Source of the DNA: Streptomyces bikiniensis
GTDB taxonomy: Bacteria; Actinomycetota; Actinomycetes; Streptomycetales; Streptomycetaceae
Length of the DNA: 64,000 bases
Assembly (NCBI GenBank): GCA_000716465.1
Contig: JNWL01000026.1
Location: 18,015 to 82,014 of the forward strand
Direction: 5' to 3'
The stretch's first letter is position 1. Each line of letters starts with the position of its first letter. A program made the position numbers and the translations under genes. The notes beneath the pieces were generated by a model, which was not told the origin of the DNA, did no database searches, and saw nothing but the letters and a program-made list of their open reading frames with translations. Positions 1-8,254 of the stretch are shown here, in pieces.

Positions 1-1509
1 TGGATGGAGCGGCGGGGCGCGCGCCCGGCGCACGAGGCGCCATTGTCGGTGTACGAGGTGCACCTGGCGTCCTGGCGGCCGGGGCTCACCTACCGCGAGC
101 TGGCCGAGCAGCTGCCCGCGTACGTGCGCGACCTCGGTTTCACGCACGTGGAGTTCATGCCGGTCGCCGAGCACCCCTTCGGCGGCTCGTGGGGCTACCA
201 GGTGACCGGGTTCTACGCGCCGACGGCCCGGATGGGCACCCCGGACGACTTCAAGTACCTGGTGGACGCGCTGCACCGGGCGGGGATCGGGGTCCTGATG
301 GACTGGGTCCCGGCGCACTTCCCGAAGGACGACTGGGCGCTCGCGGAGTTCGACGGGCGGCCGCTGTACGAGCACGAGGACCCGCGCCGGTCGCACCACC
401 CGGACTGGGGGACCCTGGAGTTCGACTACGGGCGCAAGGAGGTGCGGAACTTCCTCGTCGCCAACGCCGTGTACTGGTGCCAGGAGTTCCACATCGACGG
501 CCTGCGGGTGGACGCGGTCGCCTCGATGCTCTACCTGGACTACTCGCGCGAGCACGGCGAGTGGGTGCCGAACGAGTTCGGCGGCCGGGAGAACCCGGAC
601 GCCGTGGCGTTCCTCCAGGAGATGAACGCGACCGTGTACCGGCGCTGCCCGGGGATCGTGACCTTCGCGGAGGAGTCCACGGCCTGGGACGGGGTGACGC
701 GGCCGACGGACCAGGTGGGCCCCGGCGGCTTCGGGGGCCTCGGCTTCGGCATGAAGTGGAACATGGGCTGGATGCACGACTCCCTGGAGTACGTGCAGAA
801 GGAGCCGGTGCACCGGAAGTACCACCACAACGAGATGACGTTCTCGATGGTGTACGCGTACAGCGAGAACTACATCCTGCCGATCTCGCACGACGAGGTC
901 GTGCACGGCAAGCGGTCGCTGGTGTCGAAGATGCCGGGCGACTGGTGGCAGCAGCGGGCCAACCACCGCGCGTACCTGGGCTTCATGTGGGCCCACCCGG
1001 GCAAGCAACTGCTCTACATGGGCCAGGAGTTCGCGCAGGGCGGGGAGTGGTCGGCGGACCACGGCCCGGACTGGTGGCTGCTCGACCCGGAGTACGGGGC
1101 GGAGGCGGACCACCGGGGCGTGCGGGACCTGGTGCGCGACCTGAACACGGTGTACACGGCGACGCCGTCGCTGTGGGAGCGGGACACCTCGCCGGAGGGG
1201 TTCGAGTGGGTGGTCGGGGACGCGGCCGACGACAACGTCTTCGCGTTCCTGCGGTTCGACGGCTTCGGCTCGCCGCTGCTCGCCGTGTCGAACTTCTCGC
1301 CGGTGGTGCGGCACGACTACCGGCTGGGGGTGCCGGACACCTTCGCGGCCTGGACGGAGGTGCTGAACACGGACGCGGCCCGGTACGGGGGCTCGGACGT
1401 GGTCGGCACCGACCCGGCGAAGACCGAGTCGGTGCCGTGGCACGGGCGGTCGTCCAGCGTGCGGATGACGCTGCCGCCGCTGGCGACGGTGTGGCTCAGG
1501 CCGGCTTGA
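1..1509 (+). CDS. glgB: 1,4-alpha-glucan branching enzyme, 3' part (5' end outside window)
   Basis: Forms alpha-1,6 branches in glycogen. The reading frame is open from base 1, so the N-terminal carbohydrate-binding part lies upstream; the in-frame ATG at position 4 is not the real start. Visible GH13 signatures in order are the entry [11 protein letters not shown], the nucleophile motif [11 protein letters not shown], the acid/base motif [11 protein letters not shown], and [10 protein letters not shown] with the third carboxylate. A C-terminal all-beta domain follows and ends in [12 protein letters not shown]. About 500 residues remain of a protein usually 730 or more. It is convergent with the next gene, 33 bp away. 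Family assignment is secure. Which of the two Streptomyces branching-enzyme copies it is rests on gene order only. Confidence 0.95.
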   Translation, partial: WMERRGARPAHEAPLSVYEVHLASWRPGLTYRELAEQLPAYVRDLGFTHVEFMPVAEHPFGGSWGYQVTGFYAPTARMGTPDDFKYLVDALHRAGIGVLMDWVPAHFPKDDWALAEFDGRPLYEHEDPRRSHHPDWGTLEFDYGRKEVRNFLVANAVYWCQEFHIDGLRVDAVASMLYLDYSREHGEWVPNEFGGRENPDAVAFLQEMNATVYRRCPGIVTFAEESTAWDGVTRPTDQVGPGGFGGLGFGMKWNMGWMHDSLEYVQKEPVHRKYHHNEMTFSMVYAYSENYILPISHDEVVHGKRSLVSKMPGDWWQQRANHRAYLGFMWAHPGKQLLYMGQEFAQGGEWSADHGPDWWLLDPEYGAEADHRGVRDLVRDLNTVYTATPSLWERDTSPEGFEWVVGDAADDNVFAFLRFDGFGSPLLAVSNFSPVVRHDYRLGVPDTFAAWTEVLNTDAARYGGSDVVGTDPAKTESVPWHGRSSSVRMTLPPLATVWLRPA

Positions 1510-1542
1510 AGGGCACGGCGGGCGTGAGCCCCGGCCCCGGTC

Positions 1543-3777
1543 TCAGGCCGGCCTGATCACGCCGAGGCGCTGGGTGGCCCGGGTCAGCGCCACGTACAGG
1601 TCGTTCACGCCGTGCGGGGCGCCGGCCCGGATGCCGTCCGGGTCCACGACGAGGACCGTGTCGAACTCCAGGCCCTTGGCCTGCCGGGGGTCGAGCAGGA
1701 CCACCGGCCGGGTGAGGTCGGGGGCCGGGCCGTGGTCGGCGTCCGGGAGGGCGGCGACCAGGGCCGGGTGCAGCTCCGGCGGGGCGATCACGGCGAGCCG
1801 CCCGTCGGGGCGCCGCTCGGCGGCGACCGCGTCGGCGGCCTCCTTCACCGGGTCCCCGGCCGTGCGGTCCCAGGGCTCGACGCCGGTGGAGCGGACCGAG
1901 CTCGGCGGTTCGAAGCCGGGGTCGGTCTCGCGCCGCACGTCGGCGGCGACGGCCATGATCTCGGCGGGGGTGCGGTAGTTGACGCCGAGCCGGACCAGCT
2001 CCCAGCGGTCCTCCACGTACGGGCCGAGGATGTCCCGCCAGGCGCCGACGCCGGCCGGGTCGCCGGTCTGGGCGGGGTCCCCGACCAGGGTCATGGAGCG
2101 GCTGGGGCTGCGGCGCATCAGGAGTCGCCAGGCCATCGCGGAGAGCTCCTGGGCCTCGTCCACGATGATGTGCCCGAAGGCCCAGGTGCGGTCGGCGGCG
2201 GCCCGTTCGGCTGCGGTGCGGTGATCGGCCTCCTCGTGGCGCTCCGCGAACCGCTCGGCGTCGATGATGTCGTGGGCGGAGAGGACCTCGGAGGCGTCCT
2301 TGTCCTGCTCCTCCTTGTCCTCGAACTCGTAGGTGCGGGAGGCGTAGGAGACGTCGAGGACCCCTTGCGCGTACTGGATGCGCTTCTGCCGCTCGGCCTC
2401 CTCGGCGGCGCGGGCGGCCGAGTCGTCCTGGCCGAGCAGTTCGGCGGCCTCGTCGAGGAGGGGCACGTCGGCGGGGGTCCACGCGCCGCCCTCGCGGCGG
2501 ATCGCGACGGCGTCGGCGTCGGGCAGGTGGGTGGGCTCGGTGAGGTAGTCCGCGAGGAAGTCCTGCGGGGTGAGGGCGGGCCAGAGGGTGTCGAGGGCCG
2601 CGTACACCTCGGGGTTGGCGGCGATGCCCTTGGCGAGCAGGGCGATGTCGTCGGGGCCGAGGAAGTTGGGGCCGCCGTAGGGGTCGGCGCCGATGCGGTC
2701 CGCGAGCTGCTCGGCGAGGGCGTCGAGGATCCGGAAGACGAAGTAGGGACGGGCGAGGTTGTGCGGGAGGGCGGTCTCGCGTGCCTTGTGGCGGGCCTCC
2801 ATGGCCATGCCCCAGTCCACGACCAGGTCGCCGTCGTCGTGCGGGACGACGAGGGGTTCGCCGCGCTCGGGGACCCGCTGGCGGTCGCGTACGGCGGCGG
2901 CGAGGGCGTCGGCCATGGCGGCGGAGCCCTTGACGGCGGCGGCGCGGGGGGTGTCGGTGCCGGTGGCGCGGACGCCGGGGAAGAGCTCGGCGGGGGTGGC
3001 GAGGAGGACGCCGGTCTCTCCGAGGGAGGGCAGCACGTTGCCGATGTAGCCGAGGAAGGCGGGGTTGGGGCCGACGACGAGGACGGCCCGGCGGGCCAGC
3101 TGCTCGCGGTGGGCGTAGAGGAGGTACGCGGCGCGGTGCAGGGCGACGGCGGTCTTGCCGGTGCCGGGGCCGCCCTCCACGACGAGGACGCCGCGGTGCG
3201 GGGAGCGGATGATGGCGTCCTGCTCGGCCTGGATGGTCTGCACGATGTCGTGCATGCGGCCGGTGCGGGCGGCGTCGAGCGAGGCGAGCAGCACCTCGTC
3301 GGCGTCCCGGCTCTCGTGGCCGGTGCGGGTGGCGTCGGCGAGGTCGAGGACCTCGTCGTGGAGGGCGGTGACCGTGCGGCCGGTGGTGCTGATGTGGCGG
3401 CGGCGGGAGAGGCCCATCGGCTCGTATCCGGTGGCGAGGTAGAAGGGGCGGGCGACCTCGGCGCGCCAGTCGACCACGAGGGGGGTGCGGTCCGGGTCGT
3501 CCTCGCGGATGCCGAGCCGGCCGATGTGGTGGTCGCGGCCGTCGCGGAAGACGAGCCGGCCGAAGCAGAGGCCGCTCTCCCCCGCGTTGAGCGCGGCGAG
3601 CAGCCCGGACTGTTCGGCGACCAGCACGTCCCGTTCGAGCCGGCCCTGGTTGCCGCCGGTGCCGGGGGTGCGCAGGGCGCGGTCGACGGCGGCCTCGGCC
3701 TGGTCCCTCAGGTCGTCGAGTCGTGTGTAGAGATCGGTGATGAATCGTTGTTCATTCCGAAATTCCTCGGTTGACAA
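1543..3777 (-). CDS. helD: HelD-type superfamily 1 ATPase, RNA polymerase recycling factor
   Basis: 744 residues, the size of actinobacterial HelD/HelR. Such proteins bind RNA polymerase and use ATP to strip it from stalled complexes; some members confer rifamycin tolerance. The N-terminal about 60 residues form the coiled coil that enters the secondary channel. The Walker A motif is GGPGTGKTAVALHRAAYLLY, helicase motif II is IIVDEAQELSAMAW, and C-terminal SF1 motifs are LGVNYRTPAEI and VNDLYVALTRATQRL. The start is TTG: GGGAG lies 5 nt upstream of TTG at 3777, and no ATG or GTG fits the SD and the conserved N-terminus as well. I see no 19-bp rifamycin-associated element upstream, so the HelR (resistance) subtype is not supported. 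Convergent with glgB. Confidence 0.88.
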   Translation of the reverse strand: MSTEEFRNEQRFITDLYTRLDDLRDQAEAAVDRALRTPGTGGNQGRLERDVLVAEQSGLLAALNAGESGLCFGRLVFRDGRDHHIGRLGIREDDPDRTPLVVDWRAEVARPFYLATGYEPMGLSRRRHISTTGRTVTALHDEVLDLADATRTGHESRDADEVLLASLDAARTGRMHDIVQTIQAEQDAIIRSPHRGVLVVEGGPGTGKTAVALHRAAYLLYAHREQLARRAVLVVGPNPAFLGYIGNVLPSLGETGVLLATPAELFPGVRATGTDTPRAAAVKGSAAMADALAAAVRDRQRVPERGEPLVVPHDDGDLVVDWGMAMEARHKARETALPHNLARPYFVFRILDALAEQLADRIGADPYGGPNFLGPDDIALLAKGIAANPEVYAALDTLWPALTPQDFLADYLTEPTHLPDADAVAIRREGGAWTPADVPLLDEAAELLGQDDSAARAAEEAERQKRIQYAQGVLDVSYASRTYEFEDKEEQDKDASEVLSAHDIIDAERFAERHEEADHRTAAERAAADRTWAFGHIIVDEAQELSAMAWRLLMRRSPSRSMTLVGDPAQTGDPAGVGAWRDILGPYVEDRWELVRLGVNYRTPAEIMAVAADVRRETDPGFEPPSSVRSTGVEPWDRTAGDPVKEAADAVAAERRPDGRLAVIAPPELHPALVAALPDADHGPAPDLTRPVVLLDPRQAKGLEFDTVLVVDPDGIRAGAPHGVNDLYVALTRATQRLGVIRPA

Positions 3778-3830
3778 TTCGACTCCCGGCGCGATACAGT
3801 GCGTTTAGTGAACTTCTCCGTGTCGCCTTT

Positions 3831-3842
3831 GTGTGCGCACAC
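3831..3842. promoter_or_regulatory. 12-bp perfect palindrome upstream of helD
   Basis: GTGTGCGCACAC reads the same on both strands, 54 bp upstream of the helD TTG. Its position suits an operator or promoter element for helD, but no family match is recognised. Confidence 0.35.
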
Positions 3843-3867
3843 GGAATCCACCAATATACGTGATGCG

Positions 3868-3898
3868 ATACCCCGACTGTCAATTCCAGTCGGGGTAT
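3868..3898. terminator. Intrinsic terminator-like hairpin between tetR and helD
   Basis: Perfect 12-bp stem (ATACCCCGACTG / CAGTCGGGGTAT) with a 7-nt loop, between the 3' end of the TetR gene (stop at 3976) and the helD promoter region. It most likely ends TetR transcription on the minus strand. On the plus strand it is followed by TTTCTGT. Confidence 0.6.
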
Positions 3899-3975
3899 TT
3901 CTGTATGCCCTGACGGCATGTCCTGACGCGAGCGAATTCCGGGGACCGGGGCCCTGATCCGCCGGACACGACGCC

Positions 3976-4623
3976 CTAGTCGTGCCCGGGTCCGTCGTAG
4001 ACGGTCAGCGCTCCGGCGAGGTCGAGGTCGGCGACGGTGCCGTGCGCCCCGGCGCGGACGAGCAGCACCGCGCCGAGCGCGGTGCTCCAGAACGTCCTGG
4101 CCTCCGCGCCGAGCGGCCGGCGGGTCCCCCAGCCGCGGCTGTCGACGAGCCGGCCCACGAAGCGCTCGGACTGCCGGAACAGCAGTTGGAGGTGCCGGTC
4201 GACCACGGGGGCGAGCTCGGGCTTGGAGATTCCCGCGGCGAGCGCCCGCGCGACCGACGGGAGCGAGGGCATGGCCAGGACGGCGCGGGCGACGTTGCGC
4301 CGGAAGGCCGCCGCGTCGGGGGCCTGCCGGCCGATGCGCTCGATGCGCCGGGCGTCGTGCAGCAGGCCGAGGAAGGCGGCGTGCACGAGCAGCGCGTCCT
4401 TGGACCCGAAGTGGTAGGTGACCTGGTTGGGGAAGACGCCCGCCGCGTTCGCGATCTCCGCGACGCTCGGCTCGGCACCGGGCCGCTCTCCGCAGAGCCG
4501 CGCGGCCACCTCGATCAGGTGACGCCTCGTCGCGCGCCCCCGGTCGCGCGACCGGACCGGCGTCGAACGGGTCGGCGTCGAGCGGGTCGGTGCCGCCGCG
4601 GCTTCGGTTCGCTTCTTCTCCAC
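3976..4623 (-). CDS. TetR-family transcriptional repressor
   Basis: 215 residues from a GTG start at 4623. The first 30 residues are a basic, low-complexity Thr/Ser/Pro/Arg tail. The HTH follows (RRHLIEVAARLCGERPGAEPSVAEIANAAGVFPNQVTYHFGSKDALLVHA, read as separate segments), with recognition helix around NAAGVFPNQVTYHFGSK. The ligand domain covers residues 90-215. It is divergent from the ketosynthase gene at 4690, and two near-identical palindromes sit in the 66-bp gap, so it probably represses itself and that gene. The inducer is unknown; an acyl-CoA or acyl-ACP type ligand is a guess from the neighbour. The longer upstream-open frame is a shadow of the ketosynthase. Confidence 0.85.
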   Translation of the reverse strand: MEKKRTEAAAAPTRSTPTRSTPVRSRDRGRATRRHLIEVAARLCGERPGAEPSVAEIANAAGVFPNQVTYHFGSKDALLVHAAFLGLLHDARRIERIGRQAPDAAAFRRNVARAVLAMPSLPSVARALAAGISKPELAPVVDRHLQLLFRQSERFVGRLVDSRGWGTRRPLGAEARTFWSTALGAVLLVRAGAHGTVADLDLAGALTVYDGPGHD

Positions 4624-4630
4624 GCTCGAA

Positions 4631-4675
4631 TTGTATGTGATACAACATGGTCTCGTTCGCTTGTATCGCATACAA
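4631..4675. promoter_or_regulatory. Twin TetR operators in divergent promoter
   Basis: Two 15-bp palindromes, TTGTATGTGATACAA (4631-4645) and TTGTATCGCATACAA (4661-4675), share arms TTGTAT/ATACAA. They are exactly 30 bp apart, close to three helical turns, so on one DNA face. They cover both divergent promoters. Confidence 0.8.
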
Positions 4676-4689
4676 GAAAGTTGAGGGAC

Positions 4690-5952
4690 ATGCACCGGAC
4701 CGAAGTCGTCGTGACCGGACTCGGCGCGATCACACCGCTCGGCGGGGACGTGGAGTCCACCTGGAACGCCCTGCTCGCCGGCGGGTCCGGCATCCGCGGC
4801 GTCGTCCTGCCCGGCCACGAGGCCGCCGGCCTTCCCGACGTCGTCGCGGGGACGATGGCGGCCGACCCGGCCGACTCCCTGCCGCCGGTGCGGGCGAGGC
4901 GGCTCGACCGCTCGCAGCAGGCGGCCCTCGTCGCGGCGGCCGAGGCCTGGGCCGACGCCGGTGCCCCGCGGGTGGACCCGGACCGGCTCGCGTCCGCGAT
5001 CGGCACGGGCATCGGGGGCGTACAGACGCTGCTGAGGGAGGACGACGCGCTGGAGACGGCCGGGGCGCGGCGCGTCTCGCCCCGCACGGTCCCGATGCTC
5101 ATGCCCAACGCCGCGGCGGCCCTGATCAGCATCGAGTACGGCGCGCGGGCCGGTGTCCACACCCCCGTCTCGGCGTGCTCCTCCGGTGCCGAGGCGATCG
5201 CCCTGGGGGCCGGGCTCATCCGCGCGGGCGAGGCGGACGTGGTCATCGCGGGCGGGACCGAGGCCGCGATCACCCCGATCACCGTCGCCGGCTTCGTCCA
5301 GGCGCAGGCGTTGTCCCAGTACACCGCCGAACCCGCCTCGGCGTCCCGGCCGTTCGCCGCGGACCGCAGCGGATTCGTCCTCGGCGAGGGCGCGGCCGTC
5401 GTGGTGCTCGAAAGCGCCGAGCACGCCGCGGCCCGGGGCGCGCGCGTCCGCGCGGTGCTCGCGGGCGCCGGCGTGGCCGCCGACGCCCACCACATCACCG
5501 CGCCCGTCCCCGACGGCTCCGGCCAGATCGCGGCCATGCGCAAGGCGCTCGCGCGAGCCGGCCTGGCTCCCGAGCAGATCACCCACGTCAACGCCCACGC
5601 CACCGGAACCCAGGTCGGCGACGTCGCCGAGGCGCGCGCGATCGGGAAGGTCTTCGGCCGCGCCACCGTGACCGCCCCCAAGGCGGCGCTCGGCCATCTC
5701 TTCGGCGCGGCCGGCGCGATCGAGGCGCTCGTCGCCGTCCTCAGCGTGGAGCACGGCGTCGTCCCGCCGACCCGCAACCTCGCCGCGGCCGGCGTCGGTC
5801 CCGACATCGACCTCGACGTCGTCACGGAGCGACGGGACGTCCCCCAGGAGGCCGTGCTCAGCAACTCCTTCGGCTTCGGCGGGCAGAACGTCTCGCTCGT
5901 CGTCACCGGCGCGCGGCACCGCTCCTCCCGAACGGCGGCGACGACCCCGTGA
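4690..5952 (+). CDS. 3-oxoacyl-ACP synthase II (KAS II / FabF-like), stand-alone
   Basis: 420 residues, full length for FabF. It catalyses decarboxylative Claisen condensation of malonyl-ACP with an acyl thioester. The Cys-His-His triad is complete: C163 in VSACSSGAEA, H303 in NAHATGT and H336 in KAALGHLFGA, with K331. The C-terminus has the usual NSFGFGGQN. The start is ATG 4690 with GAGGG a few bases upstream. No ACP, malonyltransferase or ketoreductase is adjacent, so it is not part of the main fab operon (fabD-fabH-acpP-fabF). The adjacent TetR and twin operators suggest an inducible accessory condensing enzyme, perhaps a replacement KAS II that tunes fatty-acid composition or resists a KAS inhibitor; that role is inference. 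Confidence 0.85.
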   Translation: MHRTEVVVTGLGAITPLGGDVESTWNALLAGGSGIRGVVLPGHEAAGLPDVVAGTMAADPADSLPPVRARRLDRSQQAALVAAAEAWADAGAPRVDPDRLASAIGTGIGGVQTLLREDDALETAGARRVSPRTVPMLMPNAAAALISIEYGARAGVHTPVSACSSGAEAIALGAGLIRAGEADVVIAGGTEAAITPITVAGFVQAQALSQYTAEPASASRPFAADRSGFVLGEGAAVVVLESAEHAAARGARVRAVLAGAGVAADAHHITAPVPDGSGQIAAMRKALARAGLAPEQITHVNAHATGTQVGDVAEARAIGKVFGRATVTAPKAALGHLFGAAGAIEALVAVLSVEHGVVPPTRNLAAAGVGPDIDLDVVTERRDVPQEAVLSNSFGFGGQNVSLVVTGARHRSSRTAATTP

Positions 5953-5998
5953 CGGGTACGGGGTCCCCGGCGCCCGGCCGTGATCCGCCGGACGCGCC

Positions 5999-6463
5999 CT
6001 ACACCGGGGTCCCGGGGTCCCCGGTCAGCTCCTTGTGGAAGTGGACGTCCTCGGCGCCGCCCGGGATGCCGAGGGTGCGGCCGGTCTCCACGTAGCCGTG
6101 CCGGCGGTAGAAGTCCGGGGCCTGGAAGGTGAAGGAGGAGACGGTGGCCCGGTCGCAGCCGCGGCGGCGGGCCTCCGCCTCGGCGGCGCGCAGGAGCCTG
6201 CCGCCCCAGCCGTCGCGACGGTGCTCCTCGCGCACCCAGAGCATGTCGATGCCCAGCAGTCCGGCCCAGGTCCAGGCGGTGATGCCGCCGACGACCTCGC
6301 CGGTCGCCGGATCGACGGCCTTCACCGAGAACTCGCTCTGGTCCTTGAGGCTGGTGCCGGTGGCCGCGAAGTTGTACGCGTCGAGCCCCTGGTCGAGGAG
6401 CTTCGCCAGCTCGGGGTCGCGGTCCCCGACGGTCAGGCCGGTCATGTCGTGATCACGGTTCAT
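5999..6463 (-). CDS. GNAT-family N-acetyltransferase
   Basis: About 154 residues with the GNAT fold. The acetyl-CoA-binding loop is EEHRRDGWGGRLLRAAEAEARRRGC (residues about 75-100; the R/Q-x-x-G-x-G/A signature appears as RRDGWGG). It is followed by TVSSFTFQAPDFYRRHGYVETG, typical of the C-terminal strand-helix pair. The substrate is unknown. Starts at GTG 6481, ATG 6463 and ATG 6445 are all in frame and none has a good SD; 6463 is a compromise. It is convergent with the ketosynthase and lies 78 bp from trxA, apparently its own unit. Confidence 0.75.
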   Translation of the reverse strand: MNRDHDMTGLTVGDRDPELAKLLDQGLDAYNFAATGTSLKDQSEFSVKAVDPATGEVVGGITAWTWAGLLGIDMLWVREEHRRDGWGGRLLRAAEAEARRRGCDRATVSSFTFQAPDFYRRHGYVETGRTLGIPGGAEDVHFHKELTGDPGTPV

Positions 6464-6541
6464 GCGGCAGAAGTCTGGCACGGGGCGCCGGGTCCCCCGC
6501 CGCCGGCTCCAGGGGCCCGGCGGCCCCGGGATCCCGACGGC

Positions 6542-6937
6542 TCAGGAGCCGAGGACGTCCTCCAGCTCCTCCCGGAGGCGGCGCTTCGGGCGGGCGCCGA
6601 CCAGGGACTTCACGGGTTCGCCGTTCCGGAGGAGCAGGAGGGTCGGGGTGGCGAGGACCCCGTACCGCGCCGTGGTCTCCGGGTTGCGGTCCACGTCGAT
6701 CTCGACGATCCGGAGGCGCCCGGCCTCCTCCCGGGCGAGCGCGTCGAGCACCGGCCTCAGCTGCCGGCACGGTCCGCACCACTCGGCGGTGAACTTCACC
6801 AGGACCGGCGGCCCCGAGCCCAGCACCTCCGTGCCGAAGTCCGCGTCCGTCACCTCGGTCACGCCCGTCGTGCTCGGCGTGCTCGGCGTACTCGGCGTAC
6901 TCGGCGTACTCGGCGTGCTCGTCGCGTCCGGCGTCAT
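6542..6937 (-). CDS. trxA: Thioredoxin with Ser/Thr/Pro-repeat N-terminal tail
   Basis: 131 residues. The thioredoxin domain has the canonical active site WCGPC (C54, C57) and the cis-Pro loop TPTLLLLRNG, so it is a dithiol oxidoreductase of the cytoplasm. Residues 7-23 are a TPS repeat of disordered character, absent from ordinary thioredoxins (about 105-110 residues). Start ATG 6937 has GGAGGA at 9-10 nt; a GTG at 6946 directly abuts the SD and is less likely. The merR stop lies 5 nt upstream, so merR-trxA is one operon in which MerR probably senses thiol or oxidant stress. Confidence 0.88.
   Translation of the reverse strand: MTPDATSTPSTPSTPSTPSTPSTTGVTEVTDADFGTEVLGSGPPVLVKFTAEWCGPCRQLRPVLDALAREEAGRLRIVEIDVDRNPETTARYGVLATPTLLLLRNGEPVKSLVGARPKRRLREELEDVLGS
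6866..6921. repeat. 9-bp tandem repeats encoding Thr-Pro-Ser
   Basis: About six tandem copies of CTCGGCGTR (R = A or G) within the 5' end of trxA. The period is a multiple of three, so copy-number change lengthens or shortens the TPS linker without breaking the frame. Confidence 0.75.
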
Positions 6938-6942
6938 GTGCG

Positions 6943-7347
6943 TCACTCCTCCGTCTCCGTGGTCAGTCCGCACCGGGGCTCCGGGCCGTGCGGCAGTTCC
7001 GCCTCGGCCCGGAGGAGCTGGGCGCCCACCTGGGCACGTACCGTCCGGAGTTGTTCGATCAGGCCGTCCAGCTCGGCGAGCTTCCGCCGGTAGACGGCGA
7101 TCGACGCGGGGCACGCGTCCCCCGCCGGGTGCCCCGCGCGCAGGCACTCCACGAACGGCCGCGTCTCCTCCAGCTCGAACCCGAAGTCCTGCAGGGTCCT
7201 GATCTGCTGGAGGAGCCGCAGGTCGTCCTCGTCGTACGTGCGGTGCCCCCGGTCCGTGCGCCGCGCGGTCAGGAGACCGCGCGACTCGTAGTACCGCAGC
7301 GTCCGCGTGGTGGTCCCGGCCCGCTCGGCCAGCTCTCCGATGCGCAT
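6943..7347 (-). CDS. MerR-family transcriptional regulator
   Basis: 134 residues. The N-terminal winged helix is classic MerR (MRIGELAERAGTTTRTLRYYESRGLL, then the wing RTDRGHRTYDEDDLRLLQQI). A dimerisation helix follows at residues 85-115. Three cysteines lie in the effector region: ECLRAGHPAGDACP near residues 68-80 and PRCG near the C-terminus, which suits a metal or redox sensor. It is co-transcribed with trxA (5-nt gap), so control of thiol homeostasis is plausible. The effector cannot be read from sequence; it is not a standard SoxR (no CX2CXCX5C cluster). Confidence 0.85.
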   Translation of the reverse strand: MRIGELAERAGTTTRTLRYYESRGLLTARRTDRGHRTYDEDDLRLLQQIRTLQDFGFELEETRPFVECLRAGHPAGDACPASIAVYRRKLAELDGLIEQLRTVRAQVGAQLLRAEAELPHGPEPRCGLTTETEE

Positions 7348-7394
7348 GCCCCCGACCGTAGGCCTTGACGTCGACGTCAGGGCAAGGGCCGGTG

Positions 7395-7601
7395 TCAGGG
7401 GCGCTTCCGGTCCGGCGGCAGCAGCGGCTTCCCCTCCACCGGGGAGGAGAGGACGATCGAGGTCGTGGTGCGGCCGAGGGCCGAGGCCTGTTCCAGGACG
7501 TCTTCGAGGTGGACGGTGTCGGTGACGGCGACCTTGAGGATCCAGCAGTCCTCGCCCACCACGTGGTGGACCTCCAGGACCTCGGGGCGGGCGGTCAGTT
7601 C
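7395..7601 (-). pseudogene. Lrp/AsnC-family regulator, C-terminal remnant
   Basis: The last about 68 codons match the effector (RAM) domain end of an Lrp/AsnC regulator: ELTARPEVLEVHHVVGEDC, then ILKVAVTDTVHLEDVLEQ and TTTSIVLSSPVEGKPLLPP to a stop at 7395. The HTH and the first half of the RAM domain are missing. Homology stops at about 7600, where an aldo-keto reductase fragment begins on the opposite strand. It cannot make a functional regulator. Confidence 0.75.
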
Positions 7602-8081
7602 GACACCGCCGACTCCTACCACCCGCCGGACGGCGAGCCGGGCGAGGGCGAACTGCTCGTGGCCCGGGCCCTGGCCTCGTACGGGGGCCGTACGGACGGG
7701 GTGCCGGTGGCGACGAAGGGCAGGCGGGGACGGACGGCCGGCGGCTGGACCGTGGACGGCCGGCCCGCGCACCCGCGGCGGGCGGCGGAGGCCTCGGCCC
7801 GGCGGCTCGGGGGCGGTGCGATCGGCCTGTACCAGCCGCACAAGCCGGCCCCGGACGTGCCGTACGCCGAATCGCCTGGCGCGGTGCGGTAGTTGCCGGA
7901 CGCGGGCACGGTCCGGCTCGCCGGGGTCTCGAACGTGGACGCGGAGCAGATCCTGCCGGCCCGGGAGGTCCCGGGCGACCGCCTCGTCTCCGTGCAGAAC
8001 CGGTACTCGCCCGCCGTCCGGGACGGCGGGGCGGAGTTGCGGCTCCGCGCGGAGCCGGGTCTCGCCTTCCTGCCGTGCTGA
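7599..8081 (+). pseudogene. Aldo/keto reductase, internal remnant with in-frame stop
   Basis: The fragment begins at the AKR motif FDTADSY and continues with VPVATKGRRGR, AAEASARRLGGGAIGLYQPHKP and PDVPYAES, hits an in-frame TAG at 7890-7892, then resumes in the same frame with AGTVRLAGVSNVDAEQI and VSVQNRYSPAVRDGGAELRLRAEPGLAFLPC and stops at 8081. The N-terminal strand with the catalytic Tyr region is incomplete, several short segments are shortened, and the C-terminal third is absent. Together with the Lrp remnant it marks deletion of a divergent regulator/AKR pair. Confidence 0.8.
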
Positions 8082-8146
8082 CGGAGGAGGAGTCGGCGGA
8101 GTTGGCGGGGGCTGGAGTACGGGGGTGAACGGGGCTACGGGATGAA

Positions 8147-8187
8147 CGGGAGGTCCCCGGCCGCTCGTGGCGGCCGGGGACCTCCCG
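8147..8187. terminator. 17-bp stem-loop terminator after dctA
   Basis: Perfect inverted repeat with arms CGGGAGGTCCCCGGCCG (8147-8163) and its complement (8171-8187) and a 7-nt loop. It lies 68 bp beyond the minus-strand symporter stop and probably also isolates the pseudogene scar. Confidence 0.75.
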
Positions 8188-8254
8188 TACCCGGGGCCCG
8201 GATCCGGCTCAAGGCCCGGGACCCGGAGGTTCTTCGCGAGGGGGCCGGAGCCCG

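Noticed and set aside
1612..3774. 720-codon plus-strand frame opposite helD
   Set aside because: A GC-bias shadow; composition is Gly/Val/Ala/Arg repetitive without motifs, while helD on the other strand has complete SF1 motifs.
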